Source of the DNA: Oscarella lobularis
Taxonomy: Eukaryota > Porifera > Homoscleromorpha > Homosclerophorida > Oscarellidae
Length of the DNA stretch: 64,000 bases
Direction: 5' to 3'
NCBI RefSeq assembly: GCF_947507565.1
Contig: NC_089177.1
Location: 1,736,001-1,800,000 of the forward strand
The notes beneath the pieces were generated by a model. It saw only the letters and a list, made by a program, of their open reading frames with translations. It was not told where the DNA came from and made no database searches. Within the stretch, counting starts at the first letter, position 1; each line of letters starts with the position of its first letter. The position numbers and the translations under genes were made by a program. Below are positions 30,378 through 42,000 of this stretch, one piece after another.

Positions 30378-30630
30378 GGGCATGAATTTAGAACGGTATA
30401 TATAGTCTACTCACTCTATCGGACAGATGTACTACTCGGTGACATTGACCAAGCTGTAATTTATCTGGAAAAATAGGTCATTCAGAGGTGGGTGACCAGC
30501 AAGGCAAACATAATACATACCCTTCTCTCATTTTGTAAGCTACAATTGGCTCGAGCTTGGTCAATGTCACCGACTAGTACATCTGTCCGATAGAGTGAGT
30601 AGACTATATATACCGTTCTAAATTCATGCC
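30378..30630. repeat. inverted repeat / MITE-like element
   Basis: Arms of about 78 bp (GGGCATGAATTTAGAACGGT...GACCAAGCT and its complement) are separated by about 98 bp. The arms are almost identical. The ends read GGGCATG...CATGCCC. I cannot see a target duplication. It touches the LINE 5' end on one side and the DUF6589-like gene remnant on the other. Confidence 0.65.
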
Positions 30631-30639
30631 CAAATTTTT

Positions 30640-31498
30640 CTCACCGTTTTCTGCGACCGCTCTAGCCAAATCGCCACGTACGTTGCTCAAATGCTCGGAG
30701 AAAGTGTACAAATTACGAAGCGACGCATTCACCTAGATACGCCTTTTCCGAGTCCATTTCCTGATGAAGCTGCTCCCTCTCAAACAGCAACTGTTGGACT
30801 TGAACAGATGCTGCAGCAAGCTGCTCTTCGATCAATCCAAGCTGCTCAGTTGGACGCGCAGGAGTGGGAGAGACCTATAAATAGATCAGATATAGATATA
30901 GATCTCTCGGTGCGTAGGACCAACTTCGATTTCTTCCTCAGGCATTGACGCCACCGATGAACGCTTCGCGGGTGGCCGATAACGCTGGTGCGATGTCACT
31001 TCTTCGAAGAGCCGAGTCGATGTTGTTGTGATGCCACTGGCAGATGAAGGCAGCTGGCTTCCCGGTGATATCGTCCAGAGCGGCGTACAGTCGCTCAAGG
31101 CAAGACCGCAGCGGCCCAAAACACCTAGAAAAATCGAAAAGAACGCAGCACTTCTTAGATTTTTTGCGCGAGACCCGATAATGCTCCAAGCATAAGGCCA
31201 CGTCCTCGAAGAATCCTAGTTCGCGAGCGCGTCGTCCTGAAAAAGACGTGAAATTGCTGAAGCACGCACTGCGCGAACGCGTATGGGTAAGGTTTCCGTA
31301 ATAGCACGAGAAATCGCTCTGCATCGTCCTGGTAGGTTTGATCGAGTGTGTGCGCGATCGATGCCAGCTGAATTTTAAACCATTTCGGCCGTTAGGCGCG
31401 ATTTTTTGAATGTATTTGTAGGTTGCAACGTGTTTGTAGCTACACAAGCGGACATCAGGTGCGGTCATATTGCGGTCACGCGGTCCCACAATTTTCAA
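30640..31498 (-). CDS. probable 5' part of the DUF6589-like gene
   Basis: Minus strand: a frame at 31498-30938 with GFFEDVALCLEHYRVSRK, KCCVLFDFSRCFGPLRSC and SDIAPALSATREAFIGG, followed by a coiled-coil segment LIEEQLAAASVQVQQLLFER...EMDSEKAYLG (about 30840-30720). The coiled coil seems to continue at 26545 on the far side of the LINE. I do not recognise the N-terminal domain. A plus-strand frame at 30691-30948 is its shadow. Confidence 0.4.
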
Positions 31499-31499
31499 A

Positions 31500-31860
31500 C
31501 CGCTTTTTCTCGATTTACGTCCCGCTCGACTAAAAATACGTCAGGGCTAAAATCAAAGCTTATTCATTGAAGCTTCGATATGCGTGATCTGAGGCTTAGA
31601 CAATTCGAACTTGTCTTAGACGAGCCCTTTTTCTTTCACAATGTCTCCATGAAACGTTAACTATTTATACTTCATTGGCTCATTTAAGGCGCGTGCACGA
31701 AAAGTGTACGTCATTGGCTCTCAGCCGATTGTTACGTACAAGCACTCGTACATTTGAAACTCCGTCCTGCCATAGCGCCCTCGTTTGATTTGGACGTGGC
31801 GTGCAATCTTTTGGCCTCGGCATGCTTACACTGCGGATCTCTTCGCTCTTGACGCCTGCC
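31500..31860. other. intergenic
   Basis: No gene recognised. An imperfect duplication of ACGAAAAGTGTACGTCATTGG-type words occurs around 31690-31750. Confidence 0.3.
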
Positions 31861-32215
31861 GTCCTCTATCCGCGGCGCCGCCTTTTTTCATGCCAGGGTC
31901 TTCTCCGGTGCGCGTGGCCGACTTGGTTCGGGCGCTTGAGGGATTCCCGAATCGGGTTTTCGCCGACTACATCTTGTCTGGTTTTCGCGTTGGTTTTCGC
32001 GTCGGTTTTGACTACTCTTCGGCGACATTATCGCAGGCGCGGTGCAATCTCTCTTCGGCGCGCGAGCATGCAGTGGTGGTTGACTTGCATCGCTCTCGAG
32101 TCGCTGCACTATCGCCGGCTGTGCGGGCCGATCCGAGTCGACGTCAGCCCGTTTTGCGTGATCCAAAATCGGGCCCTCCTGGTCGTTGGCGCTTGAACGT
32201 AGATTTGTCATCCTG
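31860..32215 (+). pseudogene. DIRS-like pol 5' fragment
   Basis: The frame RVADLVRALEGFPNRVFADY, ILSGFRVGFRVGFDYSSATL, then VVVDLHRSRVAALSP and PGRWRLNVDLS matches the segment just before the reverse transcriptase in DIRS/Ngaro-type elements (usual form: gkWRLIvDLS). A GC-rich island cut off at about 32215 before RT motifs. Confidence 0.6.
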
Positions 32216-32226
32216 TTGTGTTGGTT

Positions 32227-32356
32227 GTGACGTGTGAGATACGGGGGATTGAGATAGAGGAATAAAGGGGCCTCACCCTAAATAAAGAGTTGGTGAAACG
32301 GATCGGCAGCCACCGAGTGGACCCGAGTTACGCCTCCGAGGGACGAAGGACGTAAC
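32227..32356 (+). repeat. probable LTR of a gypsy-like element
   Basis: Starts near TGTGACGTG and ends GACGTAACA, followed by TTTGGGGGCC, a primer-binding-site-like stretch. No second LTR was found, so the boundaries are tentative. Confidence 0.35.
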
Positions 32357-32414
32357 AATTTGGGGGCCTGTGTTCGGAATTCGTGCGAGGAAGCCCGAAA
32401 AGTGAGTTTGGGGT

Positions 32415-33044
32415 GTGGGTTGCGGATCGCGGCGGGGGCGCGTCCGGACGCTCCCACGCCGAGGCTTGAGAGCGTGGATGAAGATAGAGAAGAGGCGCGT
32501 GACGTGGGGCGGTTGCGCCACGAAGTCGACCAGTTGTCCGAAGAACTCGCACGCGTTATCGATAGACCAGCTGCGGTTTGAGCGAGAGGAGCATCGCGAA
32601 ACCGAGCTAGGTTGGCTAAGGGAGAAAGACGTCCTCAGGGAACGTCACTTCGATATGCTGCGGCAAGTCAATCTCCTGAAGCAACAGAATTCGCTGTCGA
32701 CGTCTAGAAGCCAGTCGGTGGCGGGCGAAAACGATAAAGAAACCGTCGTGGAGGACGCTCGACGGTCGACCGGAAGAAGAAGAGGAAACCGGTCCCGAAT
32801 CGACGAGGAGTCGATGGCGGAGACAGAAGAAGAGGGTCGCGACGACGCGACGAAAGGCGACGGTGGAACCAAAGACACGTCGTCAGATGAGGATCGTCAA
32901 AGGGGAGCGGTGGCCTTGAAGAAAAAGAAAAAGAAAGAAAAAATCGAAGGAGTCGTCGGCGAGAGAAGGAAAAAGCGTGCCGGAGCAGGCGGAGTTTATG
33001 CCAGCAATCCGCTCGATGGCCATGCCCAAGCTTCAGCCGTATAA
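32415..33044 (+). CDS. charged leader ORF of the gypsy-like element
   Basis: An open frame rich in Glu, Arg and Lys (REEHRETELGWLREKDVLRE, a coiled-coil-like stretch; a run of KKKKKKEK). It follows the putative LTR and overlaps the start of gag at 32977. Whether it is translated is unknown. Confidence 0.35.
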   Translation: MGCGSRRGRVRTLPRRGLRAWMKIEKRRVTWGGCATKSTSCPKNSHALSIDQLRFEREEHRETELGWLREKDVLRERHFDMLRQVNLLKQQNSLSTSRSQSVAGENDKETVVEDARRSTGRRRGNRSRIDEESMAETEEEGRDDATKGDGGTKDTSSDEDRQRGAVALKKKKKKEKIEGVVGERRKKRAGAGGVYASNPLDGHAQASAV

Positions 33045-33830
33045 CAGAGACGACCCGGAGGGCGAAAAGCTAGAGCAGTTCGTCAAGGAGTTCGAGAGGC
33101 ATTCGCAGGTGGCGGGCTGGACGGACCAGCTGAATGTTCAACAGTTTGCCTTGCGCCTGACGGGCAGAGCGCTAACCGCCTATGAATCGATCTCCGCGAC
33201 GGACAAAGAACGATGCTTGAAGCGTTTCAAGCAAAGGCAGCTCCGCTGCTGTTAAAATCGTATCAAAGCCGTATATACGTTCCACAGTCGGGTGCAGGAA
33301 AAAGAGACGGTACAGCAGTACGCGCAGCAACTCCAGCACCTGTACGAAAAGGCATACGGAAGGTTTCCGATGACGCAGGGGGTGAAGGATCAGATGTTGT
33401 TAGGGGCGTTTGAGCAAGGGCTTCAAGAAAGGTGGAAGAAGGAATCGAAACCACCGCCCCGCACATTTGAGGAGGCGCTTTTATTGGCGCAAACAGCAGA
33501 GGCGTCCGAAAAGCAATCATTGCGTCGAAATATAAAAGAACAGACAGAAAAAGCTTTAGAAGCCACGATCGGAGGGACAGCGAATGAGCGAGAAGAAGGT
33601 GCGCTGCTACGCGTGCAAAAAGGAGGGACACATTGCACCGGATTGCCCTGAGCAAAAAGAGGCAGAGAAGTCAAAGGATAGTATACTGACGATCCGGAGC
33701 GAATGTGGAGTGCTTCTTATGCCACCGCTGGGGTCACTATAGCTTCGACTGTCCCAATCAAGCAAAAGGTTCCAAGGTCATGGGCGGCAACGCTGCGCTT
33801 ACTGCCACATCGACTACAGCTGTTCCCGTC
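32977..33830 (+). pseudogene. gypsy-like gag with two zinc knuckles, frameshifted
   Basis: PKLQPYNRDDPEGEKLEQFV, WTDQLNVQQFALRLTGRALT, then a shift near 33215-33290 to EKETVQQYAQQLQHLYEKAY, GAFEQGLQERWKKE and RTFEEALLLAQTAE. Zinc knuckles follow in other frames: CYACKKEGHIAPDC (about 33605) and CFLCHRWGHYSFDC (about 33710). This is a Retrotrans_gag-type capsid and nucleocapsid. No protease or RT follows; the sequence passes into a LINE fragment. Confidence 0.65.
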
Positions 33831-33899
33831 GGCGGCTCCCGACATTCTAATCGGCACATCTGATGCAATCTTCGATGGCCACGTACTCGACGCTCTACG

Positions 33900-34750
33900 T
33901 TCTCTAAGCTGGACGTCGTCTAAGGTCGCATCAGAATTTCCGTCGCTCGCCTCTCTCCCAGAGAAGTCTTTCAAACTCCAAAAAAACTGTCATCTATCTG
34001 TCTGGAAGAAGAACTCCACCGTTTACTCGACTCCTCGGACAGAAATTTCCAAGCTCGCCTACGCGGTGCTGGAGGCCCTGATGCAGGAGCCTGGTTGGAC
34101 GCCATCCCCCAGTCGAGAGAGCTGTCGTTGTCTAACGCCGAATTTCAGACGGCGGCTCTCCTCCGGCTGGGGGCGGACCTCCCCATCCTCCGCCACGTTC
34201 GCGAATGCAACTGCGGGGTGCAAATGGAAGCGGATTGATATCACGTTTTAACCTGCCCAAAAGACGGCGGTTTTATTCGTCGTCACGATGCGTGGCAGCA
34301 CTGTTGGCAGCAGATGCTTCGTGCTGTTAATTACCGCGTTGAAATGGAAAAGGAAAAAGAATTCGACGACAAGAAATGGCCAGATATCGGCGTTTACGAC
34401 TTTGAAAACGGAAAGAAGTTACTTTTGGACATTACCGTCATCCACCCCCTGAGCCTGGTAGTCGTCACGCAAAGCGCGAACGTTAATGGTTACGCAGCGA
34501 TTGCCCGTGACAAGGTCAAAAACGATAAATACTAGACATTGCAACGTCTCTGGGGTACCTGTTCAAACCCGTAGCGGTGGAAGTATTTGGCAGGTGGAGT
34601 CCAGTTGCAGCGGATCTCTTCCACCAAATTGCTCGACGCCCGTCCAACGATTTTATGAACGACAGGAACTCCTTCGTCAACTACTGGAGGAAGCGACTTT
34701 CAGTGTGCCTCCAACAAGGCAACGCTCGTATAATCTTAAGAAAGACTCAT
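33900..34750 (+). pseudogene. LINE 3' fragment with zinc motif and nuclease-like C-terminus
   Basis: Pieces in shifting frames: LEEELHRLLDSSDRNFQARL, ELSLSNAEFQTAALLRLGAD, a CCHC-like CNCGVQMEAD.YHVLTC, then DGGFIRRHDAWQHCWQQML, PDIGVYDFENGKKLLLDITV (a PD...D..V nuclease-like core) and RNSFVNYWRKRLSVCLQQGN. This is the C-terminal part of a family of animal LINE reverse transcriptases ending in a restriction-like nuclease fold. RT motifs are absent. It ends near a TA-rich 3' tail at 34750. Confidence 0.55.
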
Positions 34751-34876
34751 AATATACTCCCCCACTCCCCTGCCCCTGTTAGTCCCCCTCCCCTCATGCA
34801 TGATGTTCGTAGTTTTAGGGCCCCAGTTGACTGCTAGAGTTTTTGCCTTCTTTTCTGTCACCACCCTTCCCTGTTC

Positions 34877-35345
34877 GTGTTTAAGATTTTTAAAATAAAT
34901 AATCCCCAAGGAGGGTCGAAATTCTGGCGAAAAGGTTCAGCCGGACGCGGACAGCAAGTCGCGAAGATTACAGAGGGAGAGTCAGAGTCCAAGGAACAGC
35001 CCACGGTGGAGACTGTGGACGACAGAATAACGCGTATGGAGCAAGAACTGAAGTCGACCCCCGAACTGTGGATAGGATCACGTCTTGTGACGGGATTGGG
35101 ACTGGCTAAATGGCACGAGAAGGTCAACTTTCGTCGAGAAATCAACTCGGACACGAACGGAAGCGTCAAAGCCGTGGTGCGGTTTCTAACGAGATGCCGG
35201 CTACCGCCACAACACGCTGGAGTATTCGAGGCCGAGTTGTCGGGGGAAATTCTAAAGGGACGTTCTGTGATGATGTCCTCACGGGAGCTGCAGCTGAAAT
35301 GCGGAGCGACGATGGAGGATGCGATAATCGAGTCATGTGCGGAGT
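34877..35345 (+). CDS. unrecognised ORF, possibly retroelement-derived
   Basis: The frame from 34877 reads MFKIFKINNPQGGSKFWRKG, a Glu/Thr-rich stretch (ETVDDRITRMEQELKSTPEL), LGLAKWHEKVNFRREI, VVRFLTRCRLPPQHAGVFEA and REL.LKCGATMEDAI. I recognise no domain. It runs into a 59-bp tandem repeat, so the C-terminus is artificial. Confidence 0.3.
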
Positions 35346-35556
35346 CAATGTCTAAGGCTATGGGCTCCATCATCCTTTCTCCTTCCCCATTATTATTTAT
35401 GAGTCAATGTCTAAGGCTATGGGCTCCATCATCCTTTCTCCTTCCCCATTATTATTTATGAGTCAATGTCTAAGGCTATGGGCTCCATCATCCTTTCTCC
35501 TTCCCCATTATTATTTATGAGTCAATGTCTAAGGCTATGGGCTCCATCATCCTTTA
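35342..35556. repeat. 59-bp tandem repeat, about 3.6 copies
   Basis: Unit GAGTCAATGTCTAAGGCTAT... through a CTCCTTCCCCATTATTATTTAT end, period 59 bp, copies nearly identical. Recent expansion or assembly stutter. Confidence 0.85.
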
Positions 35557-35606
35557 AATAATCACCTCGGAAGACGGCGCAGAAACCCCCATGACGCTGG
35601 GAGATT

Positions 35607-37065
35607 TTGTTGCGTCGAAACCGCGGGTTAGCCAAGCGCAAATTTGCGCCCCTCTTTCGAAAGGTTTGCCTAAGAATTTGGTATCAAACAAATTTGCTTA
35701 AAAGCGCTGTAGATTCCGAGCCGATCGAGCGCATATCAGCTCCACCGCCAGCGACGCCTCGGCATCCTCCTACGACGCCACATGTGCCTCTTCCAACTAT
35801 ACCTCCGCCGGCAACGCCTCGGTACCCTGCTCCGAGGCCACATGTGCCTATGCCATTTTTGCCTCCCCCGACAAATGCGCCTTTGCCTCCGCCGTGCACG
35901 CCATTGCCTCTTTCCCCTTTCCTCTCGACGACGTTGTCAGTTCACTCTAATTTCCTACGTAAGCTAAAATGATTGCAAATGGATTGGTACAACTTATGCG
36001 CAAGCTATATAGTTGAGAACGCTCTTCTTTTGGACATCGAGATGTCTGAAACGATGATGGGAAAGGGAAGTTTTGGAAGTGTTTTTAGAGGTTTGTTTTG
36101 AAACAGAGATGTCGCTGTAAAGTGCGCTCCGAAATCTTGCGGAAAGACCAATTTACTCGTCGAAAGTCGCATTCTAAGGTACTTTCTAGATCATGACGGT
36201 CAACACAAAGAGATCACTAATTTGCATGTAGCCTTCTGTCGCACGCAAACATTGTGCGTGTTTTCGCGTACGCCGAGAGCGCAACCGAGCGCTACGCCGT
36301 ATTTGAATTGATGAAGAAAAATTTGTTTGACGTCGTCATTAATAAGGAGGTGGCTAAAAAGCAATGTTTGTCAAAACTTGTTTAGAATTTGCTTTGCCTT
36401 AGACTTGCGGCGTAGATTTGACGATAGCCCGAAAAAATGCTATTTTAAAGGCAATAGCTTGTGGGCTGGGGTACATCGCGAAGAAAGAGATGATTCATTT
36501 TGACATGAAATTACCAAATATTCTGGTAAGGTTAATTTAATAGTCGTTGTTTTAAAATAATATAATTTTAGACAAATTGGCCCGAAACGGATGTCAAAAT
36601 TGCAGGTTTTGGTTCGGCTCGCCATCTGCGTCTTCAACTCAACGCAACAAGTGCGAGCGATTTGGAAAGAACAACGCCGAATTACATAAGTCCAGAACAG
36701 ATACGCGCCGAACGCGTCACACAAGGCGTCGATGTGTGGGCCTTCGGTTGCATTGCGTTTGAAATTCAGACGGAAAGGATTCTTCACGAGGAGAAAAGCA
36801 AAGAATGGATTTTCGCCAACGTCCCTAAAGGATTCAACGCCGGGCTGCTCAGATCTCTTCAATTACCACAAGATGTGAGTTTTTTTTGAGGAGCTGCTGG
36901 CGAATGAATCCACACAGTCGCCCATCCGCTGAAGGCCTATACCACATTTTAAGGTATAGGCCTGTTATTGAAAAAGCGAAGGCCCCATGTCCATCAGCAA
37001 GAAGAAAACGCGCATATATTGAGGTTCCTAAAATCGAAAAACTAAATCTCTGCTACTCTTAATTA
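35607..37065 (+). pseudogene. protein kinase paralogue A, Pro-rich N-terminus, degenerate
   Basis: Exon 1 (35607-35961) is Pro/Thr-rich (APPPATPRHPPTTPHVPLP). A 57-bp intron leads to MGKGSFGSVFRG and DVAVKCAPK. Next come LLSHANIVRVFAYAES, a 53-bp intron, ACGLGYIAKKEMIHFDMKLPNIL (HFD for HRD), then KIAGFGSARHL, where DFG has become GFG, TPNYISPEQ, VWAFGCIAFE, and finally RPSAEGLYHILRYRPVIE and AYIEVPKIEK. Lesions: in-frame TGA near 36098 in the glycine-loop exon (Arg in paralogue B), a frameshift in a T-run near 36880, and loss of the DFG Asp. About the same exon layout as 44288-45720. TKL-like family is my best guess. Confidence 0.75.
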
Positions 37066-37149
37066 ACATGTCTTTACAGGACGCCGACGACGACGACGAC
37101 AGCAATTAGACACTGGCATTTTGTAGATGTTGCTGACATCAATCCTTGA

Positions 37150-37570
37150 CTATAGAACTCTTTTGTCGCAAAATATACTGAAATCGTTCTCCAGCAGAAA
37201 GTTGAAGAATCCGTGGCGGGACAACTGATCATTGTAGCTCAGATCTAACTCTAGAAGGTGTTCCAAGGGGGACAAGCCCAACAGCAGCGCATCTGTAATC
37301 TCGCAAGTAGCCAATCGTAGCACGGTCAAGTGACGAAACGTTGATTCCCCATCCGGATGGAGCGTCCGCGAGCTCGACCTCTAACCTTGGGCGCACTCGG
37401 CAAAACTCCGAGTCGGATCATCGAAAGCAATGCGATGATCCCTACAGGAATAGTGGTAAGACGCCAAACGGGCGTCGACCAAATCATGAATTCCATTGAG
37501 ACGTCTACATGTCGCAGCCAGTTGACAGCGATCGCGCTGGTCGTTGACGTTATCGGGCTTTTTCATAGAA
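37150..37570 (-). pseudogene. F-box/LRR-like fragment
   Basis: Minus strand from about 37566: PDNVNDQRDRCQLAATCRRL (an F-box-like helix pattern), DLVDARLASYHYSCRDHRIA, then after an in-frame TAG at 37381-37383 the same frame continues HLTVLRLATCEITDALL, GLSPLEHLLELDLSYNDQLS and FFNFLLENDF, typical leucine-rich repeats. F-box/LRR proteins recruit substrates to SCF ubiquitin ligases. One stop codon breaks it, and both ends are missing or unrecognised. Confidence 0.5.
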
Positions 37571-38182
37571 ATTTGTTTTTCTTTAGTTTAAAAGAGCGCA
37601 TGCGTACATCGAAAAACAAATTGAAAGAAGATTGAGGAGCGTCAAAAAACTCACGAAAATTTCAGGAGGAGAAAAGTGAGTTAAAGTGGCGTTGTTTATT
37701 ATTTGGAATCATTCTTACCTTAGTTATTTCGTTAGCGGGCTTTCTCATAGAAATGACGTTTTCTTTTATTTAAAAGCTAATCAATTGTTGCAAATGGTCC
37801 TAGAAGAAACGAGGGACACTCTAAAATGACGTAGAAACTCACGGAATAATTTCGAAGCTTTTCGCCATTTTGCACAGTGCTGGATCCGGGTGCCACGCAC
37901 GTGTGAGTGCACGTTTTGGTATCTATCTCCCCTAAGAACAGCCCGTAAAAGCGAGCGAAGCGCTTACGATAGCCATAATATGACACGTACAGCCAAGGGT
38001 TAGGGCAAGTGTACTGTATTATGCGCCTAACTAAACTATAATGAACGCAAAACAAACAGATCTCTGGATTAGACGTCTATTATTAGACTAAGTGTCTCAA
38101 GAAAGTTTCTCTGTGAGAAGAACAGAAGTCTCACAGCTAGTCCTCTTGTGTGCTTCGTGAAATGATTTCTAGGAGCGTATCT
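37571..38182. other. intergenic, with a dispersed repeat
   Basis: No gene recognised. Bases 37940-37975 (AGCCCGTAAAAGCGAGCGAA...) match 46425-46462 inside the MITE at 46230, as does the preceding ATCTCCCCT...AG, pointing to a shared dispersed repeat. Two copies of CGGGCTTT(T/C)TCATAGAAAT occur at 37554 and 37737. Confidence 0.4.
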
Positions 38183-38892
38183 TTACTCAGATTCCGAAAC
38201 GCTTCTTGACAGCAAGCATCCTTCAGCTCGGGAACAATAGAGTCCAAACAAGCATTGAGCAATTAATTCCTGGAAACCGTACTTTTCCGCAAGACTCGCG
38301 TAATGGAGAACCGCTTCCAAATCATCGCCAGCAAAGTCTACCAACATCTTCGAGCAAAGTGATTTGAGATCATGGACGAGATATCGGTCCGATAACATCA
38401 AAACTTCCAGCAAATATTTCGAGCATTTCTTGATCTCAAAACGGCCCGTGACAATGAAAGCAACGAGAGCATAGAAAGCCTCATACGCAGCATCGCTTAC
38501 GGAAATGGGAGACGCAGCGGCCTGCGATTCCGCCAATCCTGACTGAAACATCGTCTTGAAGTATTCGCTTCTCAAGCAAAGAATCGTCTTGGAGACTCGA
38601 ATGCGCTTTCCTTCGATGAGAAACGTAGCTTGATCTGAAGCGGGTATATCGTCGCTGTCGATTAGTCGTTCAAGATCTTTCCTGAGGCGCACGTCCAAGT
38701 GAACAAAGGGAGCTTTTAGTGCGATTGCTCGCACCCTTTTTCTTCGGTGAAGTAAAGCAGGCCAGATTGAGAGTCGTAGAACAAATGACGGACACCGTCC
38801 GTATGGTTGTGATAGTTCCACTTTCCCCCGCAAACTGTCTCTACGGTTGAACGGCTGGCGCCGCTGGCTCTCAAAACGTCTAAACCGTTGTA

Positions 38893-39040
38893 CGAAGTGT
38901 GATGGATCTTAATATAGATGTCATTCCCGGACATGTTATCCGGAAGTATATGTCTCACATGAGCATGTCTTGTAGTCACCTGTATGTATATATATCAACA
39001 TAGGGAGTTGAGCTAGAACCCACGAGTACCCAACATCACA
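38893..39040 (+). repeat. target duplication and 5' LTR
   Basis: TSD CGAAG at 38893-38897; LTR 38898-39040 (143 bp), TGTGATGG...CATCACA. It contains a TATATATATC stretch. The primer-binding site TGGTGTCAGGATGG follows directly at 39041. Confidence 0.85.
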
Positions 39041-42000
39041 TGGTGTCAGGATGGCTGAATACTCACTAAAACCCCCCGCACCCTTCAACTTCCGACGCAA
39101 GGGAGACTGGCTGGAATGGATCTCGAGATTCGAGTGGTTCCGAGTTGCCTCCGGTCTGCGCGGAAAGGACGAAGAGCAACAGATCGCGATGCTGATCTAC
39201 GCGATGGGGAAGGACGCCGAAAAAGTGTTCAAATCCTTCAAACTCAGCGATGACGACGCGAAGCAGTACAAGATCGTGAAGGAACACTTCGAAAAATACT
39301 TTGTAGATCGCCACCACGTGCTCTACGAAATATGCCGTCTCCGCAAGATGCGACAGGAAGCAGACGAATCGGTCGAGGCTTTCGTGGCCCGCCTATACGA
39401 AATGTCTGAGCACTGCGGCTACGAAGACAGGCGCGAGACAGAGATTCTTCATCAGCTACTCATTGGAATGCGAGATGAAAAGGCGTCACAAAAGCTCCAA
39501 CTCGAGAAAGATCTTACTCTCGACAAGGCACTAGCGGTTGTTCGACAGCGCGAAGAGATCTCGTCGCAGCAATCTACCGTTCGCGGAACGCCCGCGGAAC
39601 CTCCAGTCGCGACACTTGAGCCATTAACACGTGGAGGACCGCCCCCTTCCCGTGGAACCGCTTCGGGAAAGCCCAAACATACGCCAAAAGGGTCGAAGCA
39701 GAACGCTCAAAGCGCCCGACAGCCGAACAAAAGCGATAAATGTCAACGATGCGGTCGTACGCCAGGACATGCGCGTGCATCTTGCCCCGCAGTGAACGTT
39801 ACGTGTTCGAAATGCAAGCGGATCGGACATTACGCTCAACAGTGCTTCACGAAATCAGTGAGGACAGTGGAATCGACGTCCGCGGAAGCGACTTCGCAAG
39901 AGGACAGTGACGAAGAGACAGTCGACTATTTCTTAGGAGTCTTAGAGAAGGACGAAGAGAACGCGTGGAACGCTGACGTCACGATCGAGGGAGTTCCAGT
40001 CACCTTTAAAATAGACACAGGTGCTGACGTCACAGCGATACCAGATTTGGTATATGCCAATACCACGTGGCCTCAGTTGAAACCACCAGACGTAAATCTT
40101 CGCACAGCTAGCAGTTCTCGCCTTCAAGTCCTTGGTCAATTTGATGCGGTGCTACGATACGGCGACTACAGTTCGACACAACCCATATATGTCGTCGAAG
40201 GATTACGGAAATCTCTACTGGGTCGTCCAGCGATCGACACACTCAACATTCTAAAGCGAATACACCTGATATCTACTGACCTCGATGTCAAGCACGATTT
40301 TCCAAAGCTGTTCACCGGATTAGGCTTATTTCCAGGCGAGTATCGAATACGTCTGAAAGAAGGCGCAGATCCAGTTGCACTGTCATCGCCACGTCGTGTT
40401 CCAATCCCGCTGATGCCGGCGGTAAAGGCGGAACTCGAACGAATGGAAGCTAACGATGTCATTTTCAAAGTCGACGAACCAACAGACTGGTGTTCCGGTA
40501 TGGTCGTCAGGCCAAAACCCAACAAACGCGTCAGAATATGCGTTCATCTCAAACCACTTAACGAGAGCGTTAAAAGAGAGAGACTAATGCTGCCATCAGT
40601 AGAACCAACGCTAGCCCAGCTACATGGAGCGAAACTATTTTCAAAACTCGACGCCAATAGCGGATTTTGGCAAGTTAAATTAGCTCACGAATCGGCGCTC
40701 TTGACAACGTTTATTACACCTTACGGACGTTACGCATTTAACCGTCTACCATTCGGGATAACGTCCGCCCCTGAATATTTCCAGAAGAAAATGTCGGAAA
40801 TTCTAAACGGGCTACCTGGAGTCATTTGCTTAATGGACGATTGTCTGGTTTTTGGCGCTACAAAGCAGGAACACGATGATCGTCTACGACAGGTGTGCAT
40901 GCGGTTGCAAGAAGCCGGCGTTACACTCAATCCAGAGAAATGCGAATTTTCAACGGACAGCGTAAAATTCCTAGGCCAAATGGTCGACGCAGAAGGAATC
41001 CGTCCAGACCCGGAAAAGACCCGAGCTATTCGCGAAATGTCGTCTCCAAAAGACATTCACGGAATTCGCCGACTCCTGGGCATGGTAAATCATGTCGGAA
41101 AGTTTATTCCCAATCTTGCACAAATCACGGAACCAATACGGAGCCTACTCTCAAAGCGAAACCAATGGACGTGGGGAGAGCCTCAAAAACAAGCGTTTGC
41201 GAGGATAAAGGAAGCATTGTCTAGTGCACCAGTACTGACTCATTATTCGCCAAATGCGGAAACCGTAGTTTCAGCCGACGCTTCTTCCTATGGTCTGGGA
41301 GCAGTCATCATGCAACGCGATGCGAATGGCGATTTGAAACCTATTGCTTATGCCTCTTACTCTCTCACTCCAACAGAACAACGATACGCGCAAATTGAGA
41401 AGGAAGCACTTGCTCTTGCTTGGGCGTGTGACAGATTCGAAGATTACCTACTCGGATTACCTACTTTTCACATCATCACGGACCACAAGCCGCTGGTTCC
41501 ATTGCTCAGTCCCATGAAGAGACTAGACGATCTACCGCCGAGAGTTCAACGCTACAGGATGCGCTTGGCGAGATATCAATTTACTATCTCACATACGCCG
41601 GGAGCAAAAATGTTCACCCCGGATACCCTTTCACGTGCACCACTTCCGGGCACAGATAAAAACGTCGAGCTACTCGTACGTGACGCGGAAGCTTATTTGC
41701 TAGATCTTCCAGCAACGGACGCAACGTTAGCGAAACTCCGACGTGCGCAAGAGAACGACGCAGTTTGCAGTCTTATCACTCAATTCGCTCTCCACGGTTG
41801 GCCAGAACTCGCGAACCTACAAGGAGAAGTGAAAAAATTCTTTCCCTTTGCCGGAGAAATCACAGTTTTTGACGGACTCTTGTTGCGCGGCGACAGGCTC
41901 ATTATTCCGCAGTCGCTCCGACAGGAAATGCTTATGAAGATTCATCAAGGTCATTTGGGTATTGTCAAATGCCGAGAACGAGCTAAACATTCCCTTTGGT

